From: ZC4RG30 sp963726085
GTDB lineage: Bacteria; Pseudomonadota; Gammaproteobacteria; Steroidobacterales; Steroidobacteraceae
Direction of reading: 5' to 3'
NCBI GenBank assembly: GCA_963726085.1
Contig: CAVSAR010000003.1
Location: 62,001 to 126,000 of the forward strand
Length of the DNA: 64,000 nucleotides
Part shown: positions 45,577-54,670 of the stretch, piece after piece
Position numbering within the stretch: position 1 is the first letter of the stretch
Layout of the letters: each line of letters starts with the position of its first letter
Notes under the pieces: generated by a model
The model's database searches: none
Told to the model about the DNA's origin: nothing
What the model saw: the letters and a program-made list of their open reading frames with translations, nothing else
Made by a program: the position numbers and the translations under genes

Positions 45577-46452
45577 ATGCGACTGATCCTGATCAGCGGC
45601 CTGTCCGGGTCCGGCAAGAGCGTGGCGCTCAACATGCTGGAGGACCTCAACTACTACTGCGTGGACAACATCCCCGCGGCACTGCTCAAGCCGTTCATCT
45701 CGCACACCGTGCGCAGTCGCGACAACATGTACCAGCGCACAGCTGTGGGCCTGGACGCCCGCAACACGCCCGCCGAAATCGCCACCATCCCGGCGCTGGT
45801 GCAGGAATTGAAGTCCTCCGGGATCGCGTGCGAAATGCTGTTTCTGACGTCGCGCGATGACGAGCTGCTGCGCCGTTTCGCCGAGACGCGCCGCCGGCAC
45901 CCGATGAGCCGCGGCAGCGAGAGCCTGCACGAAGCCATTGCCCTGGAGCGGCGCATGCTGGAGCCGATCGTGCAGGCCTCGGACTTCATCATTGACACCT
46001 CGCGCATGGGGGTCCACGACCTGCGCGAGACGGTCCGCAGCCGCGTCGATCCGCTGCAGCCGGGCCGGATCTCGATACTGTTCGAGTCCTTTGGCTTCAA
46101 GTACGGCATTCCGGGGGACGCGGACTTCGTGTTCGACGCGCGCTCGCTACCCAACCCGTACTGGGAACCGGCGTTGCGCGGACTTACCGGGCGCGATGCG
46201 CCGGTTGCGCACTACCTGGAGCGCGTCGAGACCGTGCCGCGGCTGATCGCGGACATCACCCGCTTCGTCGAGGCGCGCATCCCGGAATACCAGATCAGCA
46301 ACCGTCGCTATTTCACCGTGGCGATCGGCTGTACCGGCGGCCAGCATCGCTCGGTCTACCTGGTCGAAAAGATTGCGGCGGACTTCTCGCGGCGCTTCTC
46401 CGACGTGTCCGTGCGTCACTCCGGTCTCGATCCGACGCCCGCCACGCCTTGA
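45577..46452 (+). CDS. rapZ: RNase adaptor protein RapZ
   Basis: RapZ is a nucleotide-binding RNA-binding protein that in E. coli guides RNase E to the GlmZ sRNA and so controls glucosamine-6-phosphate supply. The 291 residues have Walker A GLSGSGKS (8-15), LDARNTPAEI, FESFGFKYGIPGDADFVFDA and the C-terminal IGCTGGQHRSVYLVEKIA. It follows hpf by 5 nt; the ptsN gene usually located between them is missing. Confidence 0.95.
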   Translation: MRLILISGLSGSGKSVALNMLEDLNYYCVDNIPAALLKPFISHTVRSRDNMYQRTAVGLDARNTPAEIATIPALVQELKSSGIACEMLFLTSRDDELLRRFAETRRRHPMSRGSESLHEAIALERRMLEPIVQASDFIIDTSRMGVHDLRETVRSRVDPLQPGRISILFESFGFKYGIPGDADFVFDARSLPNPYWEPALRGLTGRDAPVAHYLERVETVPRLIADITRFVEARIPEYQISNRRYFTVAIGCTGGQHRSVYLVEKIAADFSRRFSDVSVRHSGLDPTPATP

Positions 46453-47603
46453 GTCCCGCACGAGCGCTGCAGCAAAGCTACGAGCGCGCGGTGCAACGCC
46501 GTGCGCTGGTGGACGATCCGGCGCAGCGGCTGGTGCTGGCACGATTAGGCCGGCTTGCCGATTGCCTGCAGGCCGCGCCGCGCGCCGGGTCATTGCGCCT
46601 GTGGCTTGCCAGGGCTTGGCCAACTCGCTTCGGGCTACAGCCCTGCCGGGGGGTCTACCTGTGGGGCGGGGTGGGCCGTGGCAAGACCTGGCTGATGGAC
46701 CTGTTCTGCGACCAGCTGCGGCCAGGCGATGCGCTGCGTCTGCACTACCAGCACCTGATGCGCGAAGTACACCGGCTGCTGGCACGCGGCCAGGGCCGGG
46801 AACGACCCCTGGAGGCCGTGGCGGCAACGTTTGCGCGCCGGGCGCGGCTCCTGTGCATCGACGAGTTCGTGGTACAGGACATCGGCGACGCCATGCTCAT
46901 GGACGGCCTGCTCGACGGGTTGCTGCGCCGGGGCGTGGCGCTGCTGTGCACATCCAACACCGCGCCGCAGCGGCTTTATGAGAATGGCCTGCAGCGCGCA
47001 CGATTCCTCCCGGCCATCGAGCTGCTGCAGCAACGCCTCGACGTCCTTCAGATCGGCGCCGGCACCGACTATCGACTGCGCGAACTCAAGGGGTCCGCGA
47101 CCTGGTTCGCGCAGGACCCGGCGTCCGGGCAGCAGATGCGGCGATTGTTTGAGGCGCTGTCCGGGGATGACGCATCGGAGCGCGCCTCAGGCAGTGCTCG
47201 AACACTGGAAATAGAGGGCCGACAATTGCCGGTCCGGGGCGCCGCGCATGGCATGGCGTGGTTTGATTTCGCCGTGCTGTGCACGGGACCACGCAGCGCC
47301 GGCGATTACATAGAGCTGGCCGACGAGATGCACACACTGTTCCTCTCGGACGTACCGGTATTTCGCGATGCCGACGACGACGCGGCGCGCCGCTTCATAA
47401 GCCTGGTCGATGAACTGTATGACCGGCGGGTAAAGCTGGTGGCGTCAGCCGCGGCGGAGCCCGACCAGCTGTACCACGGCGCTCGATTGCGCGACGCCTT
47501 TGCGCGCACCGCGAGCCGCCTGATCGAGATGCGCAGCCACGACTACCTGGCCCGCGCGCACCAGGCGGGCGCTGCCGGGAGCAGCAGCGCGCAGCGCTCG
47601 TGA
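46449..47603 (+). CDS. zapE: Cell division AAA ATPase ZapE (AFG1 family)
   Basis: ZapE is an AFG1-like ATPase that destabilises FtsZ polymers in constricting cells. The 384-residue protein has Walker A GGVGRGKT (73-80), Walker B LLCIDEFVVQDIGDAMLMDG and the LLCTSNTAPQRLYENGLQR sensor region. The start is a TTG that overlaps the rapZ stop (TTGA), implying translational coupling. In E. coli zapE lies elsewhere. Confidence 0.9.
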   Translation: MSPARALQQSYERAVQRRALVDDPAQRLVLARLGRLADCLQAAPRAGSLRLWLARAWPTRFGLQPCRGVYLWGGVGRGKTWLMDLFCDQLRPGDALRLHYQHLMREVHRLLARGQGRERPLEAVAATFARRARLLCIDEFVVQDIGDAMLMDGLLDGLLRRGVALLCTSNTAPQRLYENGLQRARFLPAIELLQQRLDVLQIGAGTDYRLRELKGSATWFAQDPASGQQMRRLFEALSGDDASERASGSARTLEIEGRQLPVRGAAHGMAWFDFAVLCTGPRSAGDYIELADEMHTLFLSDVPVFRDADDDAARRFISLVDELYDRRVKLVASAAAEPDQLYHGARLRDAFARTASRLIEMRSHDYLARAHQAGAAGSSSAQRS

Positions 47604-47650
47604 ACCCGGCCTGCCGGACTGCATCGCTGGAACATGGGCCAGTGGGCTCC

Positions 47651-47656
47651 AGTACA
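47651..47656 (+). promoter_or_regulatory. Candidate -10 for the dehydrogenase operon
   Basis: TACAAT lies in the 104-bp gap between zapE and the E1 alpha gene, about 50 nt before the start. No clear -35 is seen 17 nt upstream. Confidence 0.3.
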
Positions 47657-47707
47657 ATAGCGGCGCTTTCAACCGACATTACGCGATAAGTGGGGGAATA
47701 GCCGGAA

Positions 47708-48787
47708 TTGAAGACCGTTGCGCAGTTTTCGATAGCCTACGAGCAGCTGCTCGGCCCGGACGGCACTGCCACTGGTGCGCTGCCGGCGTTCGCCACGGAC
47801 CCAGAGCAGCTGGTGAAGATGTACCGGATGATGGCGCTGTGCAGGATGTTCGACGCCAAGGCGGTCAACCTGCAGCGCACCGGCAAGCTGGGCACCTACG
47901 CCCCGTGCACCGGCCACGAGGCCACGCACGTGGGCGTCGGGGCCGCGATGCTCGCCGAGGATGTCCTGTTCCCCGTGTATCGCGAATACGGCACCCAACT
48001 TTGGCGCGGCGTCACGCTGACGGAAATCCTCACCTACTGGGCGGGGGATGAAAGCGGCACGGACTTCTGCGGCCCGCGCGAGGATTTCCCGTGGTGCGTG
48101 CCCATCGGTTCGCAGGCGCCGCATGCCGCCGGCGCGGCAATGGCTTTCAAGATCCGCAACCAGCCGCGCTGTGCCGTTGCCTACATCGGCGATGGCGGCA
48201 CTTCGCAGGGCGCGTTCTACGAAGCGTTGAATCTGGCCGGCGCGCAGCGCCTGCCGGTGGTGTTCGTGATCGTCAACAACGGCTGGGCCATCTCGGTGCC
48301 GGCCGCCGCGCAGACCGGCGCGCAAACCTTCGCCCAGAAGGGCATCGCCGCGGGCGTGCCAGGCGTGCAGGTGGATGGCAATGATGTTCTGGGCGTGCGC
48401 GCCGTGATGCAGGCGGCGCTGGAGCGCGCGCGCCGCGGTGAGGGCGCCACGGTCATCGAGGCCATCACCTACCGACTCAGTGATCACACCACCGCCGACG
48501 ATGCCACCCGCTACCGTCCGGCCGCGGAACTGGAGGCCGCGTGGAAAGTCGAGCCGCTGCTGCGCACGCGCTCCTACCTGCAATCCCTTGGCATCTGGGA
48601 TGAATCCCGCGAGGCTGCCATGCGCGCGCAGCACACCGCGGCGATAGACAGCGCCGTGCGCGGCTACCAGGAGCGTGTGATCCCCGGCGTCGAAGTCATG
48701 TTCGACTACCTGTTCGCCAATGCACCCGCGGGCCTGGCCGAACAACGCGCCGCGGCGCTGCGCAGCGGGCCGGTACAGGCGCACTGA
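47708..48787 (+). CDS. pdhA: 2-oxoacid (pyruvate) dehydrogenase E1 component, alpha subunit
   Basis: The 359-residue TPP-dependent E1 alpha subunit decarboxylates pyruvate or branched-chain 2-oxoacids in an alpha2beta2 enzyme. The TPP motif runs GDGGTSQGAFYEALNLAGAQ to VIVNNGWAIS; the phosphorylation-loop region is YRLSDHTTADDATRYR. The start is TTG (no ATG fits; GGGGGAA and CCGGAA lie upstream). The family is certain; pyruvate versus branched-chain substrate is not decidable by eye. Confidence 0.88.
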   Translation: MKTVAQFSIAYEQLLGPDGTATGALPAFATDPEQLVKMYRMMALCRMFDAKAVNLQRTGKLGTYAPCTGHEATHVGVGAAMLAEDVLFPVYREYGTQLWRGVTLTEILTYWAGDESGTDFCGPREDFPWCVPIGSQAPHAAGAAMAFKIRNQPRCAVAYIGDGGTSQGAFYEALNLAGAQRLPVVFVIVNNGWAISVPAAAQTGAQTFAQKGIAAGVPGVQVDGNDVLGVRAVMQAALERARRGEGATVIEAITYRLSDHTTADDATRYRPAAELEAAWKVEPLLRTRSYLQSLGIWDESREAAMRAQHTAAIDSAVRGYQERVIPGVEVMFDYLFANAPAGLAEQRAAALRSGPVQAH

Positions 48788-48791
48788 CCCG

Positions 48792-49769
48792 ATGGCCAAG
48801 ATCACCCTGGTGGAGGGAATCAACATGGCACTGGGCCGGGCCCTGGCCGACGACCCGGACGTGGTGCTCATCGGCGAGGACATTGGCATCAACGGCGGCG
48901 TGTTCCGCGCCACCGCAGGATTGCAGCAGCGGTTCGGCGCGCTGCGCGTGCAGGACACGCCACTGGCCGAAGGGCTCATCGCCGGCATGGCAGTGGGCAT
49001 GGCCGCGCAGGGGTTGAAGGTCGTGGCGGAGATCCAGTTCATGGGATTCCTCTACCCGGCGCTCGACCAGGTCGCCAACCACATGGCGCGGTTGCGCAAT
49101 CGCACGCGCGGCCGGCTCACCTGCCCGGTGGTGCTGCGCATGCCCCACGGCGGCGGCATCCACGCCCCGGAGCATCATTCCGAGAGCCTGGAAGTCCTGT
49201 TCTGCCATCACGCCGGGCTGCGCGTGGTCTGCCCGTCGACGCCAGCGCGCGCCTACGGCCTGCTGCTGGCCGCGATACGCGAACCCGACCCGGTGATCTT
49301 CCTCGAGCCCACGCGCCTGTACCGGATGGCCAAGCAGGACGTGGCCGATGACGGCAAGGCGCTGCCGCTTGACCAGGCCTTCGTGGTGCGCGCCGGAGAT
49401 GACGTCACGATCGTCACCTGGGGCGCCATGACCCACGAGACGCAGCAGGCGGCCGAGCAGCTGGCGCAGGAAGGCATCAGCGCGGAGGTGATCGACCTGG
49501 CATCCCTGTCGCCCATTGATCACGACACCATCCTGGATTCGGTGGCCCATACCGGCCGGCTGGTGATCGTGCACGAGGCGGCGCGCAATGCCGGACTGGG
49601 CGCGGAGATCGCCGCCACAGTGGCCGAGAAGGGGCTGTACGACCTGCTCGCACCCATCGAGAGGGTCACCGGGTACGACACCGTGATGCCCTACTTCGCG
49701 CTGGAACGCGCGTATATTCCCACCGTTGCACGCATTGTCGAGGGCGTGCGGCGAACACTGCAGGGCTGA
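48792..49769 (+). CDS. pdhB: 2-oxoacid (pyruvate) dehydrogenase E1 component, beta subunit
   Basis: The 325-residue transketolase-like beta subunit partners E1 alpha. Landmarks are MALGRALADDPDVVLIGEDI, DTPLAEGLIAGMAVGMAAQG, and the C-terminal DLASLSPIDHDTILDSVAHT and VHEAARNAGLGAEIAA. It starts 4 nt after the E1 alpha stop. All residues expected for TPP pyrophosphate contact by the beta chain appear conserved. Confidence 0.92.
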   Translation: MAKITLVEGINMALGRALADDPDVVLIGEDIGINGGVFRATAGLQQRFGALRVQDTPLAEGLIAGMAVGMAAQGLKVVAEIQFMGFLYPALDQVANHMARLRNRTRGRLTCPVVLRMPHGGGIHAPEHHSESLEVLFCHHAGLRVVCPSTPARAYGLLLAAIREPDPVIFLEPTRLYRMAKQDVADDGKALPLDQAFVVRAGDDVTIVTWGAMTHETQQAAEQLAQEGISAEVIDLASLSPIDHDTILDSVAHTGRLVIVHEAARNAGLGAEIAATVAEKGLYDLLAPIERVTGYDTVMPYFALERAYIPTVARIVEGVRRTLQG

Positions 49770-49775
49770 TCCAAC

Positions 49776-50972
49776 ATGACGCGTTTCACTCTTCCGGATC
49801 TGGGCGAAGGATTGCAGGAGGCGGAGATCGTTCGCTGGCATGTCGCCGTAGGCGACCAGGTCAAGGTCGACCAGCCCATGGTGGCCATGGAGACGGCCAA
49901 GGCCATCGTCGAAGTCCCCTCGCCTTTCGACGGCGTTATCCTTGCCCTGCACGGCAAGCCCGGTGACACCATCGGCACGGGCTCGCCCCTGGTCGACTTC
50001 GCGCTGTCCGGCGCGGCCGAGGACGCAGCTGCGCCGGAGGCAGGCATCGCCAAGGGCGGGGTCGTCGGCCGCATGCCCGAATCCGACACGCTGATCCAGA
50101 ATGCGCCGGCGGCACCTGCGCGCGGTGGTGCGCGGCGCGTGCGCGCCGTGCCCGCAGCCCGCGAGCTGGCGCGACGCCTCAACATCGACCTTGATGGCAT
50201 CCGTGGCAGTGGCCGCGACGGGCTGGTCACGCTCGATGACGTGCTCGGCGCGTCACCGGCCGCGCCCGCGTCGGCCGCGCCACGCATCCCGGTGGCGACC
50301 AGTTCCATGCGCCCGGCCAGCGTCGGCAACGAATCCGGCGAAATAGAAGTACTGCGCAGCCTGCGGCGCGCGATGGCCCAGAGCATGACCCTGGCGCGCG
50401 ACAACGTCATGGAGTGCACGGTGTTCGACGATGCGGACATCGAATGCTGGAGGTCGCAGGGCGACTTCACGGTTCGCCTGTTGCGCGCTATTGGCGCCGG
50501 CTGCAAGGCCGAGCCTGGCCTCAACGCATGGTTCGATGGCAGTACCCAGGGCCGACGGCTGTTTCAGCATATCCAGGTGGGCATCGCCGTGGATACACCC
50601 GACGGCCTGCTGGTTCCGGTGATCCGCGACGTGGGCAATCGCGACGCGGCCGCGCTGCGCGCCGAGGTCAATCGCCTAAAGAACGGCGCGCGTGAGCGCA
50701 CCCTGCCGGCTACCGACCTGCGTGACTTCACCTTCATGCTGTCTAATTTCGGCGTGCTGGCCGGCCGCTATGCCACGCCGGTGGTGGTGCCACCCTCCGT
50801 GGCCATACTCGGGGCCGGCCGCATCTCCCGCGATGTAGTGGCGATTGGCGATCGCATCGAGGCCCATCGACGGATCCCACTGTCACTTACTTTCGATCAT
50901 CGCTGCGTCACCGGCGGCGAGGCCGTTCGGTTCCTTGCCGGCGTCATCGGGGATCTGCAGTTGCCGGAATGA
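49776..50972 (+). CDS. pdhC: 2-oxoacid dehydrogenase E2, dihydrolipoyl acyltransferase
   Basis: The 398-residue E2 has one lipoyl domain (about 2-77; lipoylated Lys in METAKAIVEV), a peripheral-subunit-binding domain (about 127-162, VRAVPAARELARRLNIDLDG) and the catalytic acyltransferase domain. The active-site motif, usually HxxxDG, reads DHRCVTGGEAVRF: His is kept but the Asp is Thr. Its last 29 bp overlap the convergent DUF3291 gene. No E3 (lpd) gene follows. Confidence 0.92.
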   Translation: MTRFTLPDLGEGLQEAEIVRWHVAVGDQVKVDQPMVAMETAKAIVEVPSPFDGVILALHGKPGDTIGTGSPLVDFALSGAAEDAAAPEAGIAKGGVVGRMPESDTLIQNAPAAPARGGARRVRAVPAARELARRLNIDLDGIRGSGRDGLVTLDDVLGASPAAPASAAPRIPVATSSMRPASVGNESGEIEVLRSLRRAMAQSMTLARDNVMECTVFDDADIECWRSQGDFTVRLLRAIGAGCKAEPGLNAWFDGSTQGRRLFQHIQVGIAVDTPDGLLVPVIRDVGNRDAAALRAEVNRLKNGARERTLPATDLRDFTFMLSNFGVLAGRYATPVVVPPSVAILGAGRISRDVVAIGDRIEAHRRIPLSLTFDHRCVTGGEAVRFLAGVIGDLQLPE

Positions 50973-51420
50973 GCTGGGCCCGAGGCACCGGGAACTGTGC
51001 CGCGAATGTAAAGGCGGCCGCGGTCGCTCCCTGAGCGCGCAGCAGGGCAAGCTTGTCCACCCCTTGCGCCACCGTCGGGATATGCCCGGCCTGCAGCCAC
51101 CACAGCACCAGCTGCGGTTCGCGCGACTGGATGAACCATTCGCGCCGCCGCCGCAGGAACTGCACGTGTTCCGATTCATACACGTAGCGGCGGATAGAGG
51201 CGACGTCCTGCCAGACAGACATGTTGACCAGGACGTTCTCACCCAGCGGGCGCAGCGCCGTGGCATCCCCGGCATCATCCTGCAAGCGCCAGACGAAACC
51301 CGGCGATTGCTCCGCCAGGGCGTTAATGCGTGCCAGAGCAGAAACGAATCCGGCCAACTGCGGCGACTCCAGCGGCGCCTTGAGGTGGGCCAAGTTCAAC
51401 TGCGCGAGCTGGTATGTCAT
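50944..51420 (-). CDS. DUF3291 family protein
   Basis: The 158-residue protein is of the DUF3291 family, a ferredoxin-like dimeric alpha/beta-barrel related to antibiotic-biosynthesis monooxygenases. Landmarks are QLAQLNLAHLKAPLESPQLA, SPGFVWRLQDD, VNMSVWQDVASIRRYVYESE and WFIQSREPQLVLWWLQAGHI. Function unknown. It overlaps the E2 gene tail-to-tail by 29 bp and is divergent from OsmC. Confidence 0.8.
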   Translation of the reverse strand: MTYQLAQLNLAHLKAPLESPQLAGFVSALARINALAEQSPGFVWRLQDDAGDATALRPLGENVLVNMSVWQDVASIRRYVYESEHVQFLRRRREWFIQSREPQLVLWWLQAGHIPTVAQGVDKLALLRAQGATAAAFTFAAQFPVPRAQLIPATADPR

Positions 51421-51440
51421 GCTGAAGTCCGGAGGCTACC

Positions 51441-51875
51441 ATGCACCCCTACCCTCACGTTTATCGCGCCGCCACACGCGGCGGGCCCGATGGGATCGTC
51501 ATGGTGACCGCCGCCGGACTTCCCGACCTGCCATCGGCGCCGCCGCCGCAATTCGATGGACCCGGCGGCATGTGGTCGCCAGAATCGATGCTGTGCGCGG
51601 CGCTGGCCGACTGCTTCGTATTGACCTTCCGCGCAATTGCCAGGGCTTCGAAATTCGATTGGCTGGATGTGGACTGCACCGTGGAAGGGACGCTGGAACG
51701 CGCGGGTGGGGTTTCCCGATTTACCCGCTATGTCACCAGCGCATCGCTGCGCGTGCCTGCCGGAACTGACACAGCCAAGGCAAGACAGCTGCTGGAAAAG
51801 GCCGAGCACGGCTGCCTGGTTTCTAATTCCGTCAACGGTACGCGCGAACTCAAGACCGAAGTGATCGAGGCTTGA
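51441..51875 (+). CDS. OsmC-family peroxiredoxin-like protein
   Basis: The 144-residue OsmC/Ohr-fold protein probably detoxifies organic or fatty-acid hydroperoxides. The two redox Cys are visible in MLCAALADCFVLTF and KAEHGCLVSNSV. A strong GGAGG precedes the ATG. It diverges from DUF3291 by a 20-bp gap and overlaps the convergent DUF1801 gene by 26 bp. Confidence 0.85.
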   Translation: MHPYPHVYRAATRGGPDGIVMVTAAGLPDLPSAPPPQFDGPGGMWSPESMLCAALADCFVLTFRAIARASKFDWLDVDCTVEGTLERAGGVSRFTRYVTSASLRVPAGTDTAKARQLLEKAEHGCLVSNSVNGTRELKTEVIEA

Positions 51876-52341
51876 CACTGGCTCGGGGTTTTCCGGCGTT
51901 GGGATACAGGCGCCGCATCTCGAGCACGGTTTTCCCGATCAGGTTCTTCAGCACGGTCCGGTCCACGTCATCGAGCTTGTTGATGTACAGGCAGCCGACA
52001 CCGGCCTTGTGCTTGCCCAGCCTGGCCAGCAACGCCTTGTTGTGGATTCCCGGCCCCAGGTAGATCACCAGCGCCTGCTTGCGCGGCGAAAAGCCGGCCA
52101 GCGGAATGTCCCCCTCCCATCCGGTGGGATAGACGTAATGGACCTGGTCGAACCCGATGATGGTCGGACCCCACATGCGCGGGCTGGCGCCGGTAATTGC
52201 GCGCATCAACTGCACCAGTTCCAGGGCGTCGGCCCGCCGCTGCGGGTGGGTAATGGCCTGGATGAACGCCGCCGGGCTCACCCTGGTCGGCCGGGTCTTG
52301 TTCCCCTTTTTCGCCTTTGCCATGAGGTAGTCTAGGGGCAT
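51850..52341 (-). CDS. DUF1801 family protein
   Basis: The 163-residue protein has the DUF1801 pattern (MRAITGASPRMWGPTIIGFD, then YPTGWEGDIPLAGFSPRKQA, LVIYLGPGIHNKALLARLGK), a YdhG-like fold of unknown function common in proteobacteria. The ATG at 52341 is preceded by GAGGCGG; an internal ATG at 52323 is also possible. It is divergent from gpmA with a 25-bp gap. Confidence 0.8.
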   Translation of the reverse strand: MPLDYLMAKAKKGNKTRPTRVSPAAFIQAITHPQRRADALELVQLMRAITGASPRMWGPTIIGFDQVHYVYPTGWEGDIPLAGFSPRKQALVIYLGPGIHNKALLARLGKHKAGVGCLYINKLDDVDRTVLKNLIGKTVLEMRRLYPNAGKPRASVKPRSLRS

Positions 52342-52366
52342 TCATTGCACCGCCTCAAGGTAGCTC

Positions 52367-53119
52367 ATGGCTGGAAAACTCGTCCTTCTGCGGCATGGTC
52401 AGAGTGTGTGGAATGTCGCCAACCTGTTCACCGGCTGGACCGACGTGGACCTCTCCGAGCAGGGTCGCGAGGAAGCCAGGCAGGCCGGTCGCGAGCTCAA
52501 GGGCACGGGCATCCGGTTCGACTATGCCTTCACCTCGGTGCTCAAGCGCGCGATCCGTACCCTGTGGATCGCGCTGGATGAGATGGACCGCATGTGGCTG
52601 CCCGTCGAGAACAGCTGGCGTCTCAATGAGCGCCACTATGGGGCGCTCCAGGGCCTGGACAAGGCCCAGACGGCCGAAAGGCACGGCGCCGCGCAGGTGA
52701 AGATCTGGCGGCGCAGCTATGACATTCCACCGCCGCCGCTGGCCGAAGACGACGTACGCCATCCGCGGCACGATTCCCGGTACGCGGGCGTGGACCCCAT
52801 GCTGCTGCCCGCGACCGAGTCATTGAAGGACACGCTGGCCCGGGTGCTGCCCTTGTGGCAAGGGGCCATCGCGCCACGCCTGCTGGCCGGTGAAAACATC
52901 CTGGTGGCGGCGCACGGCAACAGCCTGCGCGCCATGGTCAAGATGCTCGACAACGTGCCGGAAGAGGAAATCGTGGAGCTCAACATCCCCACCGGTGTGC
53001 CCCTGCTCTACGAGCTGGATGACCGGCTACAACCTCTGGGCAGCCGCTACCTGGGAGACCAGGAGGCGATCAGGGCCGCCGCCGAAGCGGTGCGCCAGCA
53101 GGCGGGCAAAAGCCCTTGA
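52367..53119 (+). CDS. gpmA: 2,3-bisphosphoglycerate-dependent phosphoglycerate mutase
   Basis: The 250-residue glycolytic/gluconeogenic enzyme interconverts 3- and 2-phosphoglycerate. The phosphohistidine motif is VLLRHGQSVWN; others are FTSVLKRAIRTLWIALDEMD, LNERHYGALQGLDKAQTAER, and the second His in LVAAHGNSLRAMVKML. Length matches E. coli GpmA (250 aa). Confidence 0.97.
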   Translation: MAGKLVLLRHGQSVWNVANLFTGWTDVDLSEQGREEARQAGRELKGTGIRFDYAFTSVLKRAIRTLWIALDEMDRMWLPVENSWRLNERHYGALQGLDKAQTAERHGAAQVKIWRRSYDIPPPPLAEDDVRHPRHDSRYAGVDPMLLPATESLKDTLARVLPLWQGAIAPRLLAGENILVAAHGNSLRAMVKMLDNVPEEEIVELNIPTGVPLLYELDDRLQPLGSRYLGDQEAIRAAAEAVRQQAGKSP

Positions 53120-53217
53120 TTTGGCGACGCCGCTGACGCTAACAGGCGCTTAAGACACGGGTGATACCCGATTTGCTACCATCCGGCTCCGGCTGCCCAA
53201 GGATCAGGAGTTCGAAC

Positions 53218-53802
53218 ATGTTGCGTAGATCACTGCTTCTGCTTGCTTGCGCTGTCGCATTAAGCGCATGCGAGTCCGGGCCCAAGGTGCACTCCGATTT
53301 TGACCGCTCGGCGGACTTCTCCAACTATCACACGTACGGGTTCGTGTCGCCGATGGGCACGGATCGCCAGGGAAACTCAACCATCCTCAGCGGACATTTC
53401 AAGTCGGCGATCAGCAGGCAAATGGAAGCGCGCGGCTATCGGCTGGATGCTGCCAAACCGGACCTGCTGGTCAACGTCAATGTCTCCACGCGCCAGCAGA
53501 CCGATGTGCAGAGCATGCCCTCGGGTTCGATGGGCGGCTACTACGGCTACCGTGGCGGCATGTATGGCGGGTGGCCCATGTACGGCAATGACGTGACTAC
53601 CACCCACTACAAGGTGGGCACGGGCAACATCGACGTCGTGGACGCTGCCCGCAAGCAGCTGGTCTGGGAGGGTGTTGCCGAAGCACGCCTGAGTGAAAAA
53701 ATGATCAACGACCCCGGTCCGGCAATCGACAGCGTCGTTAACGAAATCTTCCTGAGGTATCCGGCCCATGCCGGTGCGGCGGCCGCGGCTCCCGCCAAGT
53801 AG
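53218..53802 (+). CDS. DUF4136 lipoprotein
   Basis: The 194-residue lipoprotein has a signal peptide ending LSAC (Cys 18). The mature part follows the DUF4136 pattern: VHSDFDRSADFSNYHTYGFV, an early KPDLLVNVNVST, a central Gly/Tyr-rich segment (GGYYGYRGGMYGGWPMYG) and the C-terminal AARKQLVWEGVAEA. Function unknown; such proteins lie in the outer membrane or periplasm. A GTAGC-GCA-GCTAC hairpin spans its stop. Confidence 0.8.
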   Translation: MLRRSLLLLACAVALSACESGPKVHSDFDRSADFSNYHTYGFVSPMGTDRQGNSTILSGHFKSAISRQMEARGYRLDAAKPDLLVNVNVSTRQQTDVQSMPSGSMGGYYGYRGGMYGGWPMYGNDVTTTHYKVGTGNIDVVDAARKQLVWEGVAEARLSEKMINDPGPAIDSVVNEIFLRYPAHAGAAAAAPAK

Positions 53803-53815
53803 CGCAGCTACGGGC

Positions 53816-54634
53816 TCACAATGTTTCGCCGATGACAAACCGGACTCCCGAGTAGCCACCGGCGAACCGATAGCTGATGCCCAGGCGCGGGGCTGAGATG
53901 CCCCATAGTGAGGGCATCGGGCGCAGGCGCAGCATCAGGCCGGTCTCGAGCACGAATTGGGGCAACCCGGCGCCGAAGTCGGCACTGCCCGGCCGCTTAA
54001 TGAACCATTCCCCCATGACGAACGGCCCGATGTCAGCCGGCCGCTTCCCGAAGTTGAAACTGTATGCGGCCGGCCAGTCCACGCCTGTTTGCAGGTGTGC
54101 CATGTCGTCATCCGCGTGGCATTCGCGATAGTTGACGTTGGTGTAGGAAAAACGCGAACTCCAGCGCATCTCGCCCACGTGCGTATCCCAGGTGTAGTCG
54201 GTCTGCACGCCCGCATTGGCGTTGACCGAATCGACCTGACTGCCGGACGCGAAGATCAGGCCGACTTCGACGAAGGGACGCACGCTCCAGCCGGTGCGCG
54301 GCAGGAATTCCCATTCGATGCCTGGCGCCACGCTCAGCATGTCGATGTGCGACGGCAAGCGACCCTGCAGGACGTCCTCGGTCTTGAAATCCAGGAATCC
54401 CGCGGTGACCGGTACGCGCAGTCGCCAGCCCACCGTGTCGGGTTGTGCATCACGCAGTGACCACGAGATGGGCAGCCGGTAGACCTGCAGGGTGCGGCCG
54501 CCGAAGTCGTACACCCCGGAGCCCAGTTCGGACGCAAATGCATAAGGCACCGCCGGTGTCGGGCTGGTGGCCGCGCGCGCTGTACACTGGGAGGCCATGG
54601 CGGCGGCCAGTGCAACTGCGGATGCAAAGGGCAT
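53816..54634 (-). CDS. Hypothetical exported protein, probable outer-membrane beta-barrel
   Basis: I do not recognise a named family. The 272-residue precursor has an N-terminal signal peptide (about 1-22), then alternating aromatic/polar strands with Gly-rich turns (GWRLRVPVTAGFLDFK, GWSVRPFVEVGLIFASGS, EMRWSSRFSYTNVNYRE, APRLGISYRFAGGYSGVRFV) that suggest an outer-membrane barrel of roughly ten or more strands. It follows the 17-kDa-antigen-like gene by 36 nt on the same strand. Confidence 0.6.
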   Translation of the reverse strand: MPFASAVALAAAMASQCTARAATSPTPAVPYAFASELGSGVYDFGGRTLQVYRLPISWSLRDAQPDTVGWRLRVPVTAGFLDFKTEDVLQGRLPSHIDMLSVAPGIEWEFLPRTGWSVRPFVEVGLIFASGSQVDSVNANAGVQTDYTWDTHVGEMRWSSRFSYTNVNYRECHADDDMAHLQTGVDWPAAYSFNFGKRPADIGPFVMGEWFIKRPGSADFGAGLPQFVLETGLMLRLRPMPSLWGISAPRLGISYRFAGGYSGVRFVIGETL

Positions 54635-54670
54635 GCAGGCGAGACTACTGGCCCGCGGCTGCGCCAGCGA

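Noticed and set aside
53120..53217. Small hairpin CGGGT-GAT-ACCCG after gpmA as terminator
   Set aside because: Five-bp stem without a T run is too weak to call.
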